64,000 bases of DNA from Allium sativum (lineage: Eukaryota > Streptophyta > Magnoliopsida > Asparagales > Amaryllidaceae): positions 90,602,599 through 90,666,598 of the forward strand of contig CM060911.1 of the NCBI GenBank assembly GCA_030737875.1, in the 5' to 3' direction. Shown one piece after another: positions 33,881 through 46,322 of the stretch. The notes under the pieces were generated by a model, which saw only the letters and a list, made by a program, of their open reading frames with translations, searched no databases and had not been told where the DNA came from. The translations under genes and the position numbers were made by a program. Each line of letters opens with the position of its first letter. Position 1 is the stretch's first letter.

Positions 33881-35788
33881 TACGACCTGAAACGTCGTTT
33901 AATTAAATATGGCCGTTTTAAATTAAATAAAAATGGCGATATATCGTTATTAAGTGCTATAGACGATATAGAGTGAAAATAAACCAATTTTGCTGTGTTT
34001 GCTTGATATGTGATGGTTGAATATATTTGACGTGAAAATTATAACTAAACAACTGAAATGTGAATATTAAATAGTTCAACCCTGTGATTAATTGGTTTGA
34101 AAATCTAAATATACGTCGGTTATTTGAAAAGGCCGAGTTTATCTCATTTCAAATAATCGATCGACGTTGAGAAGTCGAAGAGTCGAAGACGACTGAAGAC
34201 CGACGATCTCCACGTTGGATGGATGGGCGCTACTGATGCTCGTGATTGGAGTAGCTACCATGAAGGAATTGAAGTAGTAACCGTCCAAACATAGTGTTGA
34301 TTGTACGGATATGCGAGGAATTGGTGCCTCCGGTTTTGTTCAGACCCAGAACGGACTTGTAAATGGACTGTGTGTCTGACATTGGATTTTGTTCTGTGTT
34401 GATTGATCTCTGTTAAATATATATCTGTTTGGCGGTAGAGAATTTATTCTCTTCCTTAACGCCCTTCTCTGAGACGTACGAGCTTAGAGGTTATGTATTG
34501 ACAGAAATCAGTCGCATGGAGTGGATTGCCTGTGTGGCACGCCTAAGTGGCATATGATCAAGGCTTCTGTTGCAAAGCAAAGTCTTGTGGTTGATGATCA
34601 AAGCATAGTCTGTGTGACGTAGCTTTGTGTATAACGTGAATTCGCGAGCCTCACACCCCGGTATGAACCAGAAACGGGAGGAAGGACCTCAGGGAGGACA
34701 TGCGTTTCTTTCTAGATAGGGTGGTGTCAGTGACCTACCAGCCCTGACATTTATATACTTTTCACCTATGTGGTTGTTGCTGTTGCGAGGCGCCTCGGTT
34801 TGATCGGATGATCCGGGTCCGATGGAGTCATTCGTTGTCTCGTTTACGCCCCAAAGGGCGGGGAAACGCAGTGTTCAGGCATTTTAATCCACATCGGTGG
34901 ACCGGCCCTGTCGCTCCTAGGGTCACTCGAGCTCTGATCCTGTGGCTCGGGCTAGAGAGTCACGAATTCGGTGAGGACTATCTTTTGCCTCGGTTCATGA
35001 CGGAAATCCAATTTCCAAATACGACATCATGCGGTTTTGATTGTATACCTATATATGGCGACATGATATATGGTACCCATGCCGTCTATGATTGATAGTT
35101 ATGATTTGAAATTGGTTTCAAAACATATAAACACTAGTGATAATATCAAATGCCTTTGTTTTATTCGTATCAATCATATTTTGACCGTTATAAGGTAAAA
35201 CTCTATCCTCCGGCTTGCGTTGCATTGTGTGATGGGAACTGAGTCTTATAACGGTTTCATTTTTATAAAAAGCATATCGATGTTAAAAAGAAAGATTTGT
35301 TTTAAAGCACTGGCGATCCAATGGAGTAAACCCGTTCCACGAAAGTGGCGTGGTCCTGTGATTAGCCAATTATAAATGTGTTGAGTGGATTTCTCATACC
35401 AGTCCCATGACTGACTCGTAGTTTGTTTCACTTTCAAACTCGGGTGCCCCTTTTTCAACACGGGCAGCCTTGTATTCAGGTTTAGCTGGTTCTTTCTGGA
35501 TAGCTGGAGCTGAAGATGGATTCTATCATTTATTTCTTTTTATGCTGTTCAGCTCCTACTGTACATATTTTGTTTATTTCCGCTGTAGACATTTATGTAT
35601 AGCTGAACTGTATTTGTACTAAGTAAGATCCTGTATACTGTGTAACTCTGATGATTAATTTTATCCAGTATATTTTGTTGTTCATTCTGGTGTATTTATT
35701 TAATTCTGTTCTGCTATTATCTGTTTCTGTGTTATATTCCAAAGATAACCTTGTTTCCGTCTGAACGGGAATTCGGGTCGTCTCATCG

Positions 35789-35800
35789 TGGTATCAGAGC
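35789..35800 (+). other. Primer binding site of element 2 (initiator Met tRNA)
   Basis: TGGTATCAGAGC three bases after the LTR end, followed by tttggtta. Confidence 0.95.
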
Positions 35801-36036
35801 TTTGGTTAAGCTTAGTTCTGGAATATAACATTTGAATGAACTCGTCAGAAATAGAACCAGTAGTGTTCTAGGACGGGTGACTCTATACAGATAGGATCAG
35901 TAATATCCTAGTATGAGTAGCAGAATGAAATTACACCTTGATAGGCACATTTACATTCAAGTATTTGTCTCTATATTTTGAAATATCTTTTCTGTTGACC
36001 TGACACTTGATCTGCTATTTGCAGAAGAACTAGAAA
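35801..36036 (+). other. Untranslated leader before gag, element 2
   Basis: No gene. It contains gataggatcagtaatatcct, a phrase with counterparts in the internal regions of 1a and 1b. It also has a branch-point-like CTGAC at 35999-36003 followed by an acceptor TTTGCAG at 36018-36024, only 13 bases before the gag ATG. Confidence 0.7.
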
Positions 36037-37164
36037 ATGAGTGCCAGAAACAGAAGAAGTAATACTGACCCGGATACAGAAGCTCTATTCATGAAGTATA
36101 GAAATCTGGGTGGAAAGTCGTTCTCGGGCGAAGAATCTATTATGAGAACGCAAGCTTGGATTCGTTCAGCTGAGAAAATCTTCGAAGCATTAAAGCTTAG
36201 AGATGACCAGAAAAGATTACTGGCCTCCTGGGCTCTCAAAGATGAAGCTTTGTTCTGGTGGGATTCTGTTGTTAAGAATAATCCAGAAGGTGATATCACC
36301 TGGGATAGATTTAAAGTGATTTTCTTAGAAAGATTTACTCCTCCCGAAGCGACCGAGAGATTATGTGATGAATTTTCTTATCTAATACAAGGTGATATGA
36401 CCATTCCCGAATATCATAAGAAATTCAACGAACTTGCTCACTTTGCTCCTCATCTAATTCAAAATCCGAAGAGGAAAAATCTGAGATTCATTCATGGGCT
36501 TCAAAGGAAATACCAGAATAAAGTATTGGGGCATGTGAAGCTTCCTTTCTCAGAAATGATTTATATGGCTTATCAATACGAAGATCTAGACAAGAAAGGA
36601 ATGTTGTGCGACGAAGAAGAAGTTTGTTGTAGTGACAAAGAAGATTCGGAAACTGATATTCCTGAGGCAAGTACAATGTCTGAGGTCAGTAAGAAGCTCA
36701 GTGCCAAGAGAAAAAGGGCCAAGTCAGAGGAGAAACCAGTAACGACAACTGTATGCTCTAACTGCAATAAGCAAGGACATCTCTCGATAAGTTGCCGATC
36801 TCTTAAGAAGCTGAGGAAAGATGAAACTAAATCCGGTAAGAAGTTCCAAGAGAAGAGAAAGTGCAGTCAATGCCATCAGTCCGGTCATCTTTCAAAGGCC
36901 TGCCCGCTACTCAGAAAACCTAAAGCAGTACAAGTAAATGAGGTGGTAGAAGTACCTGCATCCTCATCTGCTCAGGAAAGGTCTGATGTTTTAGAAGGCA
37001 CGCTCAATGTCAAGAACATTCCAGTTAAAGTACTGTTTGATACTGGAGCATCACGAAGCTTTATTGCAAAGAGTGCAGTCAAGAAGTTGGATTTGAATTT
37101 GAAAAAGCTCAAAGAGCCAATAACTGTCCAAAATCCAGTTGGAGGTTCCATCAATCTCAGTTGA
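36037..37164 (+). CDS. Gag-protease frame of element 2, ending at an in-frame TGA
   Basis: Gag builds the virus-like particle that packages the element's RNA; the protease cuts the polyprotein. The 375-residue frame starts at the first ATG after the leader. It has a retrotransposon gag domain (about residues 60-170, including WALKDEALFWWDSV and ITWDRFKVIFLERF), a charged linker, two CCHC zinc knuckles (C-X2-C-X4-H-X4-C at 240-253 and 276-289) that would bind RNA, and an aspartic protease motif DTGAS at 335-339. It stops at TGA 37162-37164 inside the protease-RT junction. The next frame (37222) is in the same phase with open codons between, so gag and pol were evidently one polyprotein. The TGA could be a nonsense mutation (CGA to TGA by loss of a methylated C) or, less likely, a read-through stop. 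Confidence 0.93.
   Translation: MSARNRRSNTDPDTEALFMKYRNLGGKSFSGEESIMRTQAWIRSAEKIFEALKLRDDQKRLLASWALKDEALFWWDSVVKNNPEGDITWDRFKVIFLERFTPPEATERLCDEFSYLIQGDMTIPEYHKKFNELAHFAPHLIQNPKRKNLRFIHGLQRKYQNKVLGHVKLPFSEMIYMAYQYEDLDKKGMLCDEEEVCCSDKEDSETDIPEASTMSEVSKKLSAKRKRAKSEEKPVTTTVCSNCNKQGHLSISCRSLKKLRKDETKSGKKFQEKRKCSQCHQSGHLSKACPLLRKPKAVQVNEVVEVPASSSAQERSDVLEGTLNVKNIPVKVLFDTGASRSFIAKSAVKKLDLNLKKLKEPITVQNPVGGSINLS
37162..37164 (+). other. In-frame TGA separating gag-protease from pol
   Basis: Nineteen sense codons lie between this stop and the ATG at 37222, all in the same frame, with no other stop through 40278. The following codon is GTT; no known read-through context (such as CTA or CARYYA after the stop) is present. 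Confidence 0.9.
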
Positions 37165-37221
37165 GTTTGTGCAGTATCTGTCTCTTTTTCTTGCTATAAA
37201 TTCCCTATTATCTGTATCGTC

Positions 37222-40200
37222 ATGAATTTTGATGAATTCGATCTTATTTTGGGATTGGATTGGTTAACCAAATATGAAGCTGAAGTTAAATGCGCCGAGA
37301 GTGTTGTAAAGGCAAAAGCACAATTGGAAAACTATATAACCATACCATATGAAGGCCCAACTTCGAATAGAAAAGACTTCTGGGCAGCTTTGGATGTTTC
37401 TCCAGCCCAAATTGGAAATGTCCCTGAAGTCACAGAGAATATTCCTGACCTCATCAAAGATATTCCTGTCGTCAAGAACTATGTGGATGTGTTCGAGGAA
37501 GTTGTTCGCTTACCTCCGCAAAGGGAAATAGATTTCAAAATTGCTTTAATTCCGAATGCAAGGCCGGTAGTTCACGCTATTCGAAGAATGTCCTTGAAAG
37601 AGAAGGAGGAATTAGACAATCAAACAAGACAACTAGTATGGAAAGGTCTGATCAGGCCTACTTTCTCTGATTGGGGTGCAGCAGTGGTATTTGTCCCAAA
37701 ATCTGACGGTACTCTACGACTATGCGTGGATTATCGTGATCTGAACAAACAGACCATAAAGAATAAATATCCATTGCCGCGAATAGATGATTTGTTGGAT
37801 CGATTAAATGGAGCACAAGTATTCTCAAGAATGGACCTAGCTACAGGTTTCCATCAACTTCGAATTGCCGAAGAGTGTGTTCCAATGACAGCGTTCAGAG
37901 GCCCCGACTTATTCTACGAGTGGTTAGTAATGCCGTTCGGCTTATGTAACGCTCCAGCTTATTTCGTCGATCTAATGAACAGAGTATTCAGAGGAGTTTT
38001 GAATAAATTTGTTCTGGTTTTTATTGATGATATTCTAATCTTCTCTAAATCGAAAGCCGAACATGAAAAGCATCTGGAACAAGTGTTAGAAATTCTCAGA
38101 CGGAATGTATTAAAAGCCAAGTTTTCCAAATGTATATTCTGGCAGGATGAAGTAAAGTTTCTGGGCCACGTCGTATCGAAAGAAGGAATCGCTGTGGACC
38201 CAAGCAAAATCACGGCTATTCAGAATTGGAAACAGCCCAGTACCCCAACTGAAGTTCGCAGTTTTCTCGGATTGGCTAGCTATTACCGGAAGTTCGTTAA
38301 AGACTTTTCTAAGATATCTGGCCACTTAACGAAGCTTACAAAGAAGCATTCTAAATTCAAATGGACTCAAGAGAGTGAGGAGGCTTTTGAGGAGCTAAAG
38401 TTAAGGTTGACAACTGCTCCAGTGTTAACCATCATCGATGGCAACCAGGATCTAAAAGTCTGGACTGATGCTTCTAGAGAAGGCCTTGGCGCAGTGTTAA
38501 TGCAAAGGGGCCAAGTAATTGCTTATGCTAGCCGTCAACTGAAACCACACGAGAAAAACTATGTAACTCATGATCTTGAGTTATTGGCTATCATATTCTC
38601 TTTGAAAATCTGGAGACACTATCTTCTAGGCGAGAGATTTGAACTGTTTACAGATCACCAGTCGTTAAAGTATCTGTTCACTCAGAAGGACTTAAATCTG
38701 AGACAGCAACGTTGGCTGGAGTTTCTTGCGGCATATGACTTCGAAATTATATATACTCCAGGGAAAGCCAATGTCGTGGCCGATGCGCTAAGCAGAAAGA
38801 ATGTAATGATCGCCAGTTTTATTATCACGACTTCATTGCTAGATAAAATATCTGCTCTTCAGGAGGATGATCACTTCATTCAGAAGATCAGAGGGATAAT
38901 TCAACAAGGCGAACCCTCGAGTTTTCAAGTAGACAATGATGGGATTCTAAGGCTCAAAGGCCGAATATGCGTTCCTAACATTCCTGAACTTCGAAAGGAA
39001 GTACTGGATGAATGCCACAAGTCAAAACTCAGTATCCATCCGGGAGTAAGCAAAATGTATAATGACATCAAACGTACTTTCTGGTGGAAGTCGATGAAAA
39101 GGGACATTTCTTTATACGTAAGCCGATGCCCCACCTGCCAGCTAATTAAAAGTGACCAACAGAAATTGGCTGGATTGTTACAACCGCTGAAAGTTCCTGG
39201 TTGGAAGTGGGAGCATATCTCCATGGATTTCATTGATGGTCTGCCCAGAACAAGAAAAGGAAATGACAGTATTTGGGTGATCGTAGATCGTTTCACGAAG
39301 ACCGCCCATTTCATACCTGTCAAATCAAATAGAACTGCTCAGAGTCTGGCGCAGATTTACGTCAGGGAAATAGTTAGACTACATGGAGTGCCGCTCAGTA
39401 TAGTTAGTGATAGAGATACAATATTCACTAGCAAATTCTGGGAAGCATTTCCAGTCGAGCTCGGAACGAAGTTAAACTTGAACACCGCTTATCATCCTCA
39501 GACAGACGGTCAGACTGAGAGGGTGAATCGAATTTTAGAAGACCTATTACGGGCTTGTGTTCTAGATTTCGGGGGATCATGGGAAGACCATCTGCATTTG
39601 GCTGAATTCTCTTATAACAACAGCTACCAGGCGAGTCTGACAATGTTGCCATTCGAAGCATTGTATGGTAGACCGTGCCGATCTCCTGCTTGTTGGGTCG
39701 AGCCTGGAAATAGACTTGTGTTGGGTCCTGATATGATTCGGGAAGCTGCCGACAAAGTTGATTTTATTAAGAAGCGATTACTCGCCGCTCAAAGCCGACA
39801 AAAGAGCTATGCCGATAGAAGAAGAAGAGATATATCCTTTGAAGTTGGCGACTATGTATATTTGAAAGTATCGCCGATGAGAGGAGTTATCCGGTTCGGT
39901 AAAACTGGAAAGTTGGCACCCAAATTCATTGGTCCGTTTCCTATTCTGGAACGGATTGGGACTCTCGCTTATAGGGTCAAACTGCCTGAGTGGTTGCCTG
40001 GAGTGCATGATGTATTTCATATATCTCAACTTCGAAAGCACGTTCATGATCCAGACTTGATCGTGGAAGAAGCAGCTCAACAGGACATTGAAATTACTCT
40101 AGAATTAGCCGTGAGGCGAGAGCCGCTGAAGATCATCGGCAAAGAAACCAAAGAGCTGAGAAACAAAAAGGTTCACTTAGTCAAAGTGCAATGGAGTGGA

Positions 40201-40281
40201 GATCCGCGAGATTGTACTTGGGAAACTGAGGAGAGCATTCAGAAAGCTTATCCTAGATGCCGAGTAGATATCTCTGATTGA
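37222..40281 (+). CDS. Pol frame of element 2: RT, RNase H, integrase, chromodomain
   Basis: This frame copies the element RNA into DNA and inserts it. It is in the same phase as gag-protease, so the ATG is only the first Met after the stop; [10 protein letters not shown] at its start belongs to the end of the protease. Reverse transcriptase spans about residues 130-320, with [11 protein letters not shown] and active site FIDD at 267-270. RNase H starts near WTDAS (414-418), followed by DLELLAI and [10 protein letters not shown]. Integrase has a zinc finger H599, H606, C636, C639, and a catalytic triad D669, D730, E766 with 35 residues between the last two. After a GPF-type region ([19 protein letters not shown]), the last 65 residues ([20 protein letters not shown]) form a chromodomain-like tail of the type in Tekay/Del chromoviruses, thought to steer insertion to heterochromatin. 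All catalytic residues are present. Smaller frames on either strand inside are shadows. Confidence 0.96.
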   Translation: MNFDEFDLILGLDWLTKYEAEVKCAESVVKAKAQLENYITIPYEGPTSNRKDFWAALDVSPAQIGNVPEVTENIPDLIKDIPVVKNYVDVFEEVVRLPPQREIDFKIALIPNARPVVHAIRRMSLKEKEELDNQTRQLVWKGLIRPTFSDWGAAVVFVPKSDGTLRLCVDYRDLNKQTIKNKYPLPRIDDLLDRLNGAQVFSRMDLATGFHQLRIAEECVPMTAFRGPDLFYEWLVMPFGLCNAPAYFVDLMNRVFRGVLNKFVLVFIDDILIFSKSKAEHEKHLEQVLEILRRNVLKAKFSKCIFWQDEVKFLGHVVSKEGIAVDPSKITAIQNWKQPSTPTEVRSFLGLASYYRKFVKDFSKISGHLTKLTKKHSKFKWTQESEEAFEELKLRLTTAPVLTIIDGNQDLKVWTDASREGLGAVLMQRGQVIAYASRQLKPHEKNYVTHDLELLAIIFSLKIWRHYLLGERFELFTDHQSLKYLFTQKDLNLRQQRWLEFLAAYDFEIIYTPGKANVVADALSRKNVMIASFIITTSLLDKISALQEDDHFIQKIRGIIQQGEPSSFQVDNDGILRLKGRICVPNIPELRKEVLDECHKSKLSIHPGVSKMYNDIKRTFWWKSMKRDISLYVSRCPTCQLIKSDQQKLAGLLQPLKVPGWKWEHISMDFIDGLPRTRKGNDSIWVIVDRFTKTAHFIPVKSNRTAQSLAQIYVREIVRLHGVPLSIVSDRDTIFTSKFWEAFPVELGTKLNLNTAYHPQTDGQTERVNRILEDLLRACVLDFGGSWEDHLHLAEFSYNNSYQASLTMLPFEALYGRPCRSPACWVEPGNRLVLGPDMIREAADKVDFIKKRLLAAQSRQKSYADRRRRDISFEVGDYVYLKVSPMRGVIRFGKTGKLAPKFIGPFPILERIGTLAYRVKLPEWLPGVHDVFHISQLRKHVHDPDLIVEEAAQQDIEITLELAVRREPLKIIGKETKELRNKKVHLVKVQWSGDPRDCTWETEESIQKAYPRCRVDISD

Positions 40282-40370
40282 CTCCGGTGCAAGGTATATT
40301 TACCATACTTTGCATTTACATTTTATTTCCTACTTTACTGTTGTTTCCTTTTCGAGGACGAAAAGTTTTA
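40282..40370 (+). other. Short untranslated segment after pol
   Basis: A T-rich stretch followed by tttcgaggacgaaaagtttt, the conserved sequence before the polypurine tract. No gene. Confidence 0.8.
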
Positions 40371-40382
40371 AGCAGGGGAGAT
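40371..40382 (+). other. Polypurine tract of element 2
   Basis: agcaggggagat immediately before the TG of the 3' LTR; it primes plus-strand DNA synthesis in LTR retrotransposons. Confidence 0.9.
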
Positions 40383-43300
40383 TGTAATAACCCGGAAAAT
40401 ACGAGCCAATTTAAAATTTTTAAATTGATTATTTCAAAGCAATTTGAACCATTGAAATAGAATATTTCAATAAATTAGTGAATTAGAAATAGTAAGTCAG
40501 TTTGAAAATTTGAATTCGAACTTTGACCGACTATGCAGGGTGGAAAATTGATATTTTGCAAACGGCCTCGGAATTCGACGAAACCAATTTTGTCGGGTCC
40601 GGGATGTCAAACTATTGCTAGGTTTCAAATTTCATAATTTTTCAAATCAATATGTGAGCGTGGCAAAAGAAAACGCGTTTGACCAGTTTCTGTTGAATTT
40701 AATCGACTAGAAATTGGCCATTTTTCAAACGGTCTCAGAATTCGACGAAACTAGTTTTGTTAGGACCGTATCGTCAATACGAAACTAGAAAATATTTTTC
40801 TGGAATTTTTCTAGTTAGTATGTGACCCCGGTAATTTGAAATGTACGTTTAAAATTCAATATAAGGATTTAAATGTAAATTCAACGGAAACTGATTGTAA
40901 CGATCAAACCAGCTTACGATACATATCCCATTGTGTTCGGAATGGGGGTAAAACGCTATGGACGACAGGCGGTGGACCTCGTTTCGAGGTCGTATGTAAA
41001 AGTCAACCCTTGTGCAAAATTTAATAATTAAATAATAAAAAAAAAAACTCCCTCCTTTTCTTCTTCAACTGCCCCCCCCCCCCCCCCGATTCATTATCCA
41101 GAAAACAAATAAAAAAAAAAAGGAAGAAAACCTAATAACTAAATCGCGCCGCCTGACCCTCAACCCGCCGACGAACCCTTCGCCGAACCCCCACCGCACG
41201 ACCTCCCCCTTCCATCGAAGCAGCGCCTCCTCCCTCCAGACATCCTCGCAAATCGAAGCAGCACCCCGAAGCAACCCTCGAACCCGACCGCGAACCTCCG
41301 AACGCCGCCTTAGAGCCGCCGACAGCGCCTCCTCCCCTTCGCCAGCTATCGGTGAGTGATTTAGGTAATTTTATTTTTATATTTATTTTTATTTTTGTTT
41401 TATAATTTCTGATTTATAAAACGATTTAAAAACTAATAACTGTATTTTTTTTAAGATTTGAAAACTGTTTTTTCTTAGTTTTATGAACTGAAATTATAAA
41501 AGGCAAAAACTGATTTTATAAAAGATCTTAAAACAGAATTTTTAAAGAATTTTTAAAACAGAATTTTTAAAACTGGATTTTTTTTAAAAGAAATATAAAC
41601 TGATTTTTAAAGAAGGCAAAAACTGATTTTTAAAAGAATGTCAAAACAGAATTTTTGAAAAGATTTAAAAGCAGAATTTTTTTTAGAAAATAAAAATAGA
41701 ATTTTTGAAAAGATTTAAAAGCAGAATTTTTTTTAGAAAATAAAAACAGAATTTTTAAAAGAAAAGAAAAACTGATTTTTAAAAGAATGTCAAAACAGAA
41801 TTTTTAAAAGAAAAGAAAAACTGATTTTTAAAAGAATGTCAAAACAGAATTTTTAAAAGAAATAAAGAAATAAAAACTGAGTTTATTTTAAACTTTGAAA
41901 TAGAAAAATATAAACTTTGAAATAGAAAAAGGTTTAATCTTTTAGTAGAAAAAGATTTGAACTTGCAAAAATAAAGATCATATTTTTAAAAAGAGAAAAG
42001 TCGGAATTTTTGTTAAGTAGAAGAAGTAAGATATGATTCTCATATTTTTAAAGTAATAAAAATAAAATTTTTACATCAAGAGAATATTAAAAATATAATC
42101 TTTGTTTTTAAAATATGATCTTTATATATTGAATAACATAGTAAAAATTTGATTTTTATCTATGTAGAGAATACGGGAAACGAAAGCGACAAGAAGACGA
42201 AATAGGCGAAGATTTCCATATAGGAAGAGTCGTGTTATTGGATAGCTACTGGTGAGAAATTCTCACTCTTCAATTTCTTTTTATATATCTATATATGTGT
42301 GGAAAATAAAAGTGAATAGCTATATATAAATATCTATATCTATATATATATATACGCCCCTCGTCCACAAACCATGGACGATATTTATTGGTTGAAATTG
42401 TTGTGAAAATGGAATGGTTGTTTGGGATTGTTTGTGATTGATATTGGTTGATTGAGGTTGAAAAATACCCATTGGTGGTTGTGAAATATTTGGTTGAAAC
42501 CACATAGGATTAGTTTGTGGAAATGAAATAAAAATATACATGCCGCCTGCGTGCGAACTAGATGCATGATCCCCATTGTCAAAAACCGCGAGGTTTTAAG
42601 GTAGAGCGAGGAGCCGTACTAGGGACGGTCCCGGTGTAACTACCCTGACGTTATGCTGCCGAAATTTTGAATAATATTCTTGTGTTTGAATTATTTTCAT
42701 ATGCTTAAACTATATTTATTCATAATATAGAAAACATTCATGTGTTGAATTGATATTCATTCGTTGTTTAGAAATTCATGTGTTGAATGACATTCATATT
42801 TTGAAATAAACCGTTCGATAATAAAAATCACATTTTTATCTATATATAGAAACTATAGAAAACATTCATGTGTTGAATTGATATTCATTCGTTGTTTAGA
42901 AATTCATGTGTTGAATGATATTCATATTTTGAAATAAACCGTTCGATAATAAAAATCACATTTTTATCTATATATAGAAACTATAGAAACATTCATGTGT
43001 TGAATTGATATTCATTCGTTGTTTAGAAATTCATGTGTTGAATGATATTCATATTTTGAAATAAACCGTTCGATAATAAAAATGACATTTTTATCTATAT
43101 ATAGAAACTATAGAAACATTCATGTGTTGAATTGATATTCATTCGATGTTTAGAAATTCATGTGTTGAATGATATTCATATTTTGAAACAAACCGTTCGA
43201 TAATAAAAATCACATTTTTATCTATATATAGAAACTATAGAAACATTCAGGTGTTGAATTGATATTCATTCGTTGATTAGAAATTCATGTGTTGAATGGT

Positions 43301-46300
43301 ATTCATATTTTGAAAGAAATTGTTTGGTGATAAAAATCCTATTTTATCACCAACTTAAACTATATAGAAAAATAGTGTTTTGAAATGAATTGTTTTACAA
43401 TAAAAATAACATTTTTATTGTATGCCTTAATCGTTGAAATGTGAAGTGTTAAAAATAGCCACTTGTTCAAAATAAACATATATGAGATGAAATATTCATT
43501 AATTAGCCAATGAAGTGATTTGCACCTATGTATGTAACATTAGAATAAATGGTGTTTTTAAACCAAACAGAAATCAAATATGGAATTGAATAGAAAATGA
43601 TAATTGATAAGAACTGTATATATATGTACATGCATATTCATTGAACAGGTTATAGCAAAGGTGCTAGAGAAGAGGAATAAAATTTTGTGCCCGACAAATA
43701 GGTACACATTTACAGATTTGTTTGGGTGATGATTTTGAGCCTGTTGGCTAGCCGCTTGGCTTTTTCTTTTTCTTTTTGAGATTAGAAGGACCGGGAACGC
43801 TATTTGCGATTTCCCGATGCTCCCGGTACAGGGGAGGTTATGGCGAAATTTTCCAAAATTTTAAGGTGTTAGAAAAATATTTGAAGTGAAAACGATATAG
43901 AAATCATCGAATGAACTATATTTATATAAATATATAAATATAAATAAAATTAAAACGAAACGAGGCCGTGCAGTTCATATTTTGAAACCGTGATTTCAAA
44001 TGACTAGTGCGGAAGATCCGACCATTGGATTTTCCCGAAACCTCAACCGTTGGGTTCGCCTTGGAAATATCTTTCCAACGGCACCAACTTTGTGAAGATC
44101 CGACGGTTGGATTGTCTGGAATGTTTAAAACAGAATTAAGGAAAAACAGCGCCAGAAACGATTATATTTATATATATATATATATAAATATAATTAAATT
44201 AAATCGAATAACGACGCTGCAGTTCGAAAATTGAAATCGTAACTTCAAATGGTTAGTGTGGAAGATCCGACCGTCGGATTTTCCTAAAACTGGAACCGTT
44301 GGGTTCGTTTTGAAAAGACCTTCCTAATGATGTAAAATTTGTGAAGATCCAACGGTTAGATTTTCCTATATGTGTAAAACAAAATTAGTGGAAAGCAGCG
44401 CCAGTGCGTCGATACGACCTGAAACGTCGTTTAATTAAATATGGCCGTTTTAAATTAAATAAAAATGGCGATATATCGTTATTAAGTGCTATAGACGATA
44501 TAGAGTGAAAATAAACCAATTTTGCTGTGTTTGCTTGATATGTGATGGATGAATATATTTGACGTGAAAATTATAACTAAACAACTGAAATGTGAATATT
44601 AAATAGTTCAACCCTGTGATTAATTGGTTTGAAAATCTAAATATACGTGGGTTATTTGAAAAGGCCGAGTTTATCTCATTTCAAATAATCGATCGACGTT
44701 GAGAAGTCGAAGAGTCCAAGACGACTGAAGACCGACGATCTCCACGTTGGATGGATGGGCGCTACTGATGCTCGTGATTGGAGTAGCTACCATGAAGGAA
44801 TTGAAGTAGTAACCGTCCAAACATAGTGTTGATTGTACGGATATGCGAGGAATTGGTGCCTCCGGTTTCGTTCAGACCCAGAACGGACTTGTAAATGGAC
44901 TGTGTGTCTGACATTGGATTTTGTTCTGTGTTTATTGATCTCTGTTAAATATATATATGTTTGGCGGCAGAGAATTTATTCTCTTGCTTAACGCCCTTCT
45001 CTGAGACGTACGAGCTTAGAGGTTATGTATTGACAGAAATCAGTCGCATGGAGTGGATTGCCTGTGTGGCACGCCTAAGTGGCATATGATCAAGGCTTCT
45101 GTTGCAAAGCAAAGTCTTGTGGTTGATGATCAAAGCATAGTCTGTGTGACGTAGCTTTGTGTATAACGTGAATTCGCGAGCCTCACACCCCGGTATGAAC
45201 CAGAAACGGGAGGAAGGACCTCAGGGAGGACATGCGTTTCTTTCTAGCTAGGGTGGTGTCAGTGACCTACCAGCCCTGACATTTATATACTTTTCACCTA
45301 TGTGGTTGTTGCTGTTGCGAGGCGTCTCGGTTTGATCAGACGATCCGGGTCCGATGGAGTCATTCGTTGGCTCGTTTACGCCCCAAAGGGCGGGGAAACG
45401 CAGTGTTCAGGCATTTTAATCCACATCGGTGGACCGGCCCTGTCGCTCCTAGGGTCACTCGAGCTCTGATCCTGTGGCTCGGGCTAGAGAGTCACGAATT
45501 CGGTGAGGACTATCTTTTGCCTCGGTTCATGACGGAAATCCAATTTACAAATACGACATCGTGCGGTTTTGATTGTATACCTATATATGGCGACATGATA
45601 TATGGTACCCATGCCGTCTATGATTGATAGTTATGATTTGAAATTGGTTTCAAAACATATAAACACTAGTGATAATATCAAATGCCTTTGTTTTATTCGT
45701 ATCAATCATATTTTGACCGTTATAAGGTAAAACTCTATCCTCCGGCTTGCGTTGCATTGTGTGATGGGAACTGAGTCTTATAACGGTTTCATTTTTACAA
45801 AAAGCATATAGATGTTAAAAAGAAAGATTTGTTTTAAAGCACTGGCGATCCAATGGAGTAAACCCGTTCCACGAAAGTGGCGTGGTCCTGTGATTAGCCA
45901 ATTATATATGTGTTGAGTGGATTTCTCATACCAGTCCCATGACTGACTCGTAGTTTGTTTCACTTTCAAACTCGGGTGCCCCTTTTTCAACATGGGCAGC
46001 CTTGTATTCAGGTTTAGCTGGTTCTTTCTGGATAGCTGGAGCTGAAGATGGATTCTATCATTTATTTCTTTTTATGCTGTTCAGCTCCTACTGTACATAT
46101 TTTGTTTATTTCCGCTGTAGACATTTATGTATAGCTGAACTGTATTTGTACTAAGTAAGATCCTGTATACTGTGTAACTCTGATGATTAATTTTATCCAG
46201 TATATTTTGTTGTTCATTCTGGTGTATTTATTTAATTCTGTTCTGCTATTATCTGTTTCTGTGTTATATTCCAAAGATAACCTTGTTTCCGTCTGAACGG

Positions 46301-46317
46301 GAATTCGGGTCGTCTCA
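40383..46317 (+). repeat. Element 2 3' LTR (5935 bp)
   Basis: Same order of blocks as the 5' LTR, plus 167 bp (40566-40732) absent there. Parts: C-rich leader about 41047-41351, donor motif 41352, A-rich array about 41500-41880, palindrome 42252-42266, hairpin 42362-42380, 127-bp array 42737 to about 43320, conserved block 43630-43872, duplication 43957-44412, MSA-like motif 44348-44358. It ends GGGTCGTCTCA. Confidence 0.95.
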
Positions 46318-46322
46318 ATTCA
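46318..46322. repeat. Target site duplication of element 2, right copy (ATTCA)
   Basis: Exact copy of 30019-30023. Confidence 0.95.

Larger units (their letters stand above)
30024..35785 (+). repeat. Element 2 5' LTR (5762 bp)
   Basis: From TGTAATAACCCGG to GGGTCGTCTCA. In order: U3-like part (30024 to about 30540), C-rich leader (30541-30838), donor motif (30839), A-rich array (about 30955-31360), palindrome (31728), hairpin (31836), 127-bp array (about 32205-32795), conserved block (33103-33346), a duplicated segment of about 240 bp (33431-33880), and a 3' part sharing blocks such as cagacccagaacggacttgt with elements 1a and 1b. It lacks 167 bp present in the 3' LTR at the junction after 30206. 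Confidence 0.95.
30024..46317 (+). mobile_element. Element 2: complete Tekay/Del-like Ty3/gypsy chromovirus
   Basis: A full 16,294-bp plus-strand element with LTRs of 5762 and 5935 bp, an initiator-Met primer site (35789), gag-protease frame, RT-RNase H-integrase-chromodomain frame, polypurine tract and a perfect ATTCA target duplication. Domain order places it in Ty3/gypsy, and the C-terminal chromodomain-like segment in the chromoviruses; the Tekay/Del assignment rests on the resemblance of that tail, the Met primer and the long LTRs. The two LTRs look nearly identical except for one 167-bp deletion in the 5' copy. The sole coding defect seen is a TGA between protease and RT. Confidence 0.97.

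Noticed and set aside
37154..37180. Tiny intron removing the TGA in element 2
   Set aside because: A GT..AG pair around the stop would span about 15 bases, far below the minimum for a plant intron.
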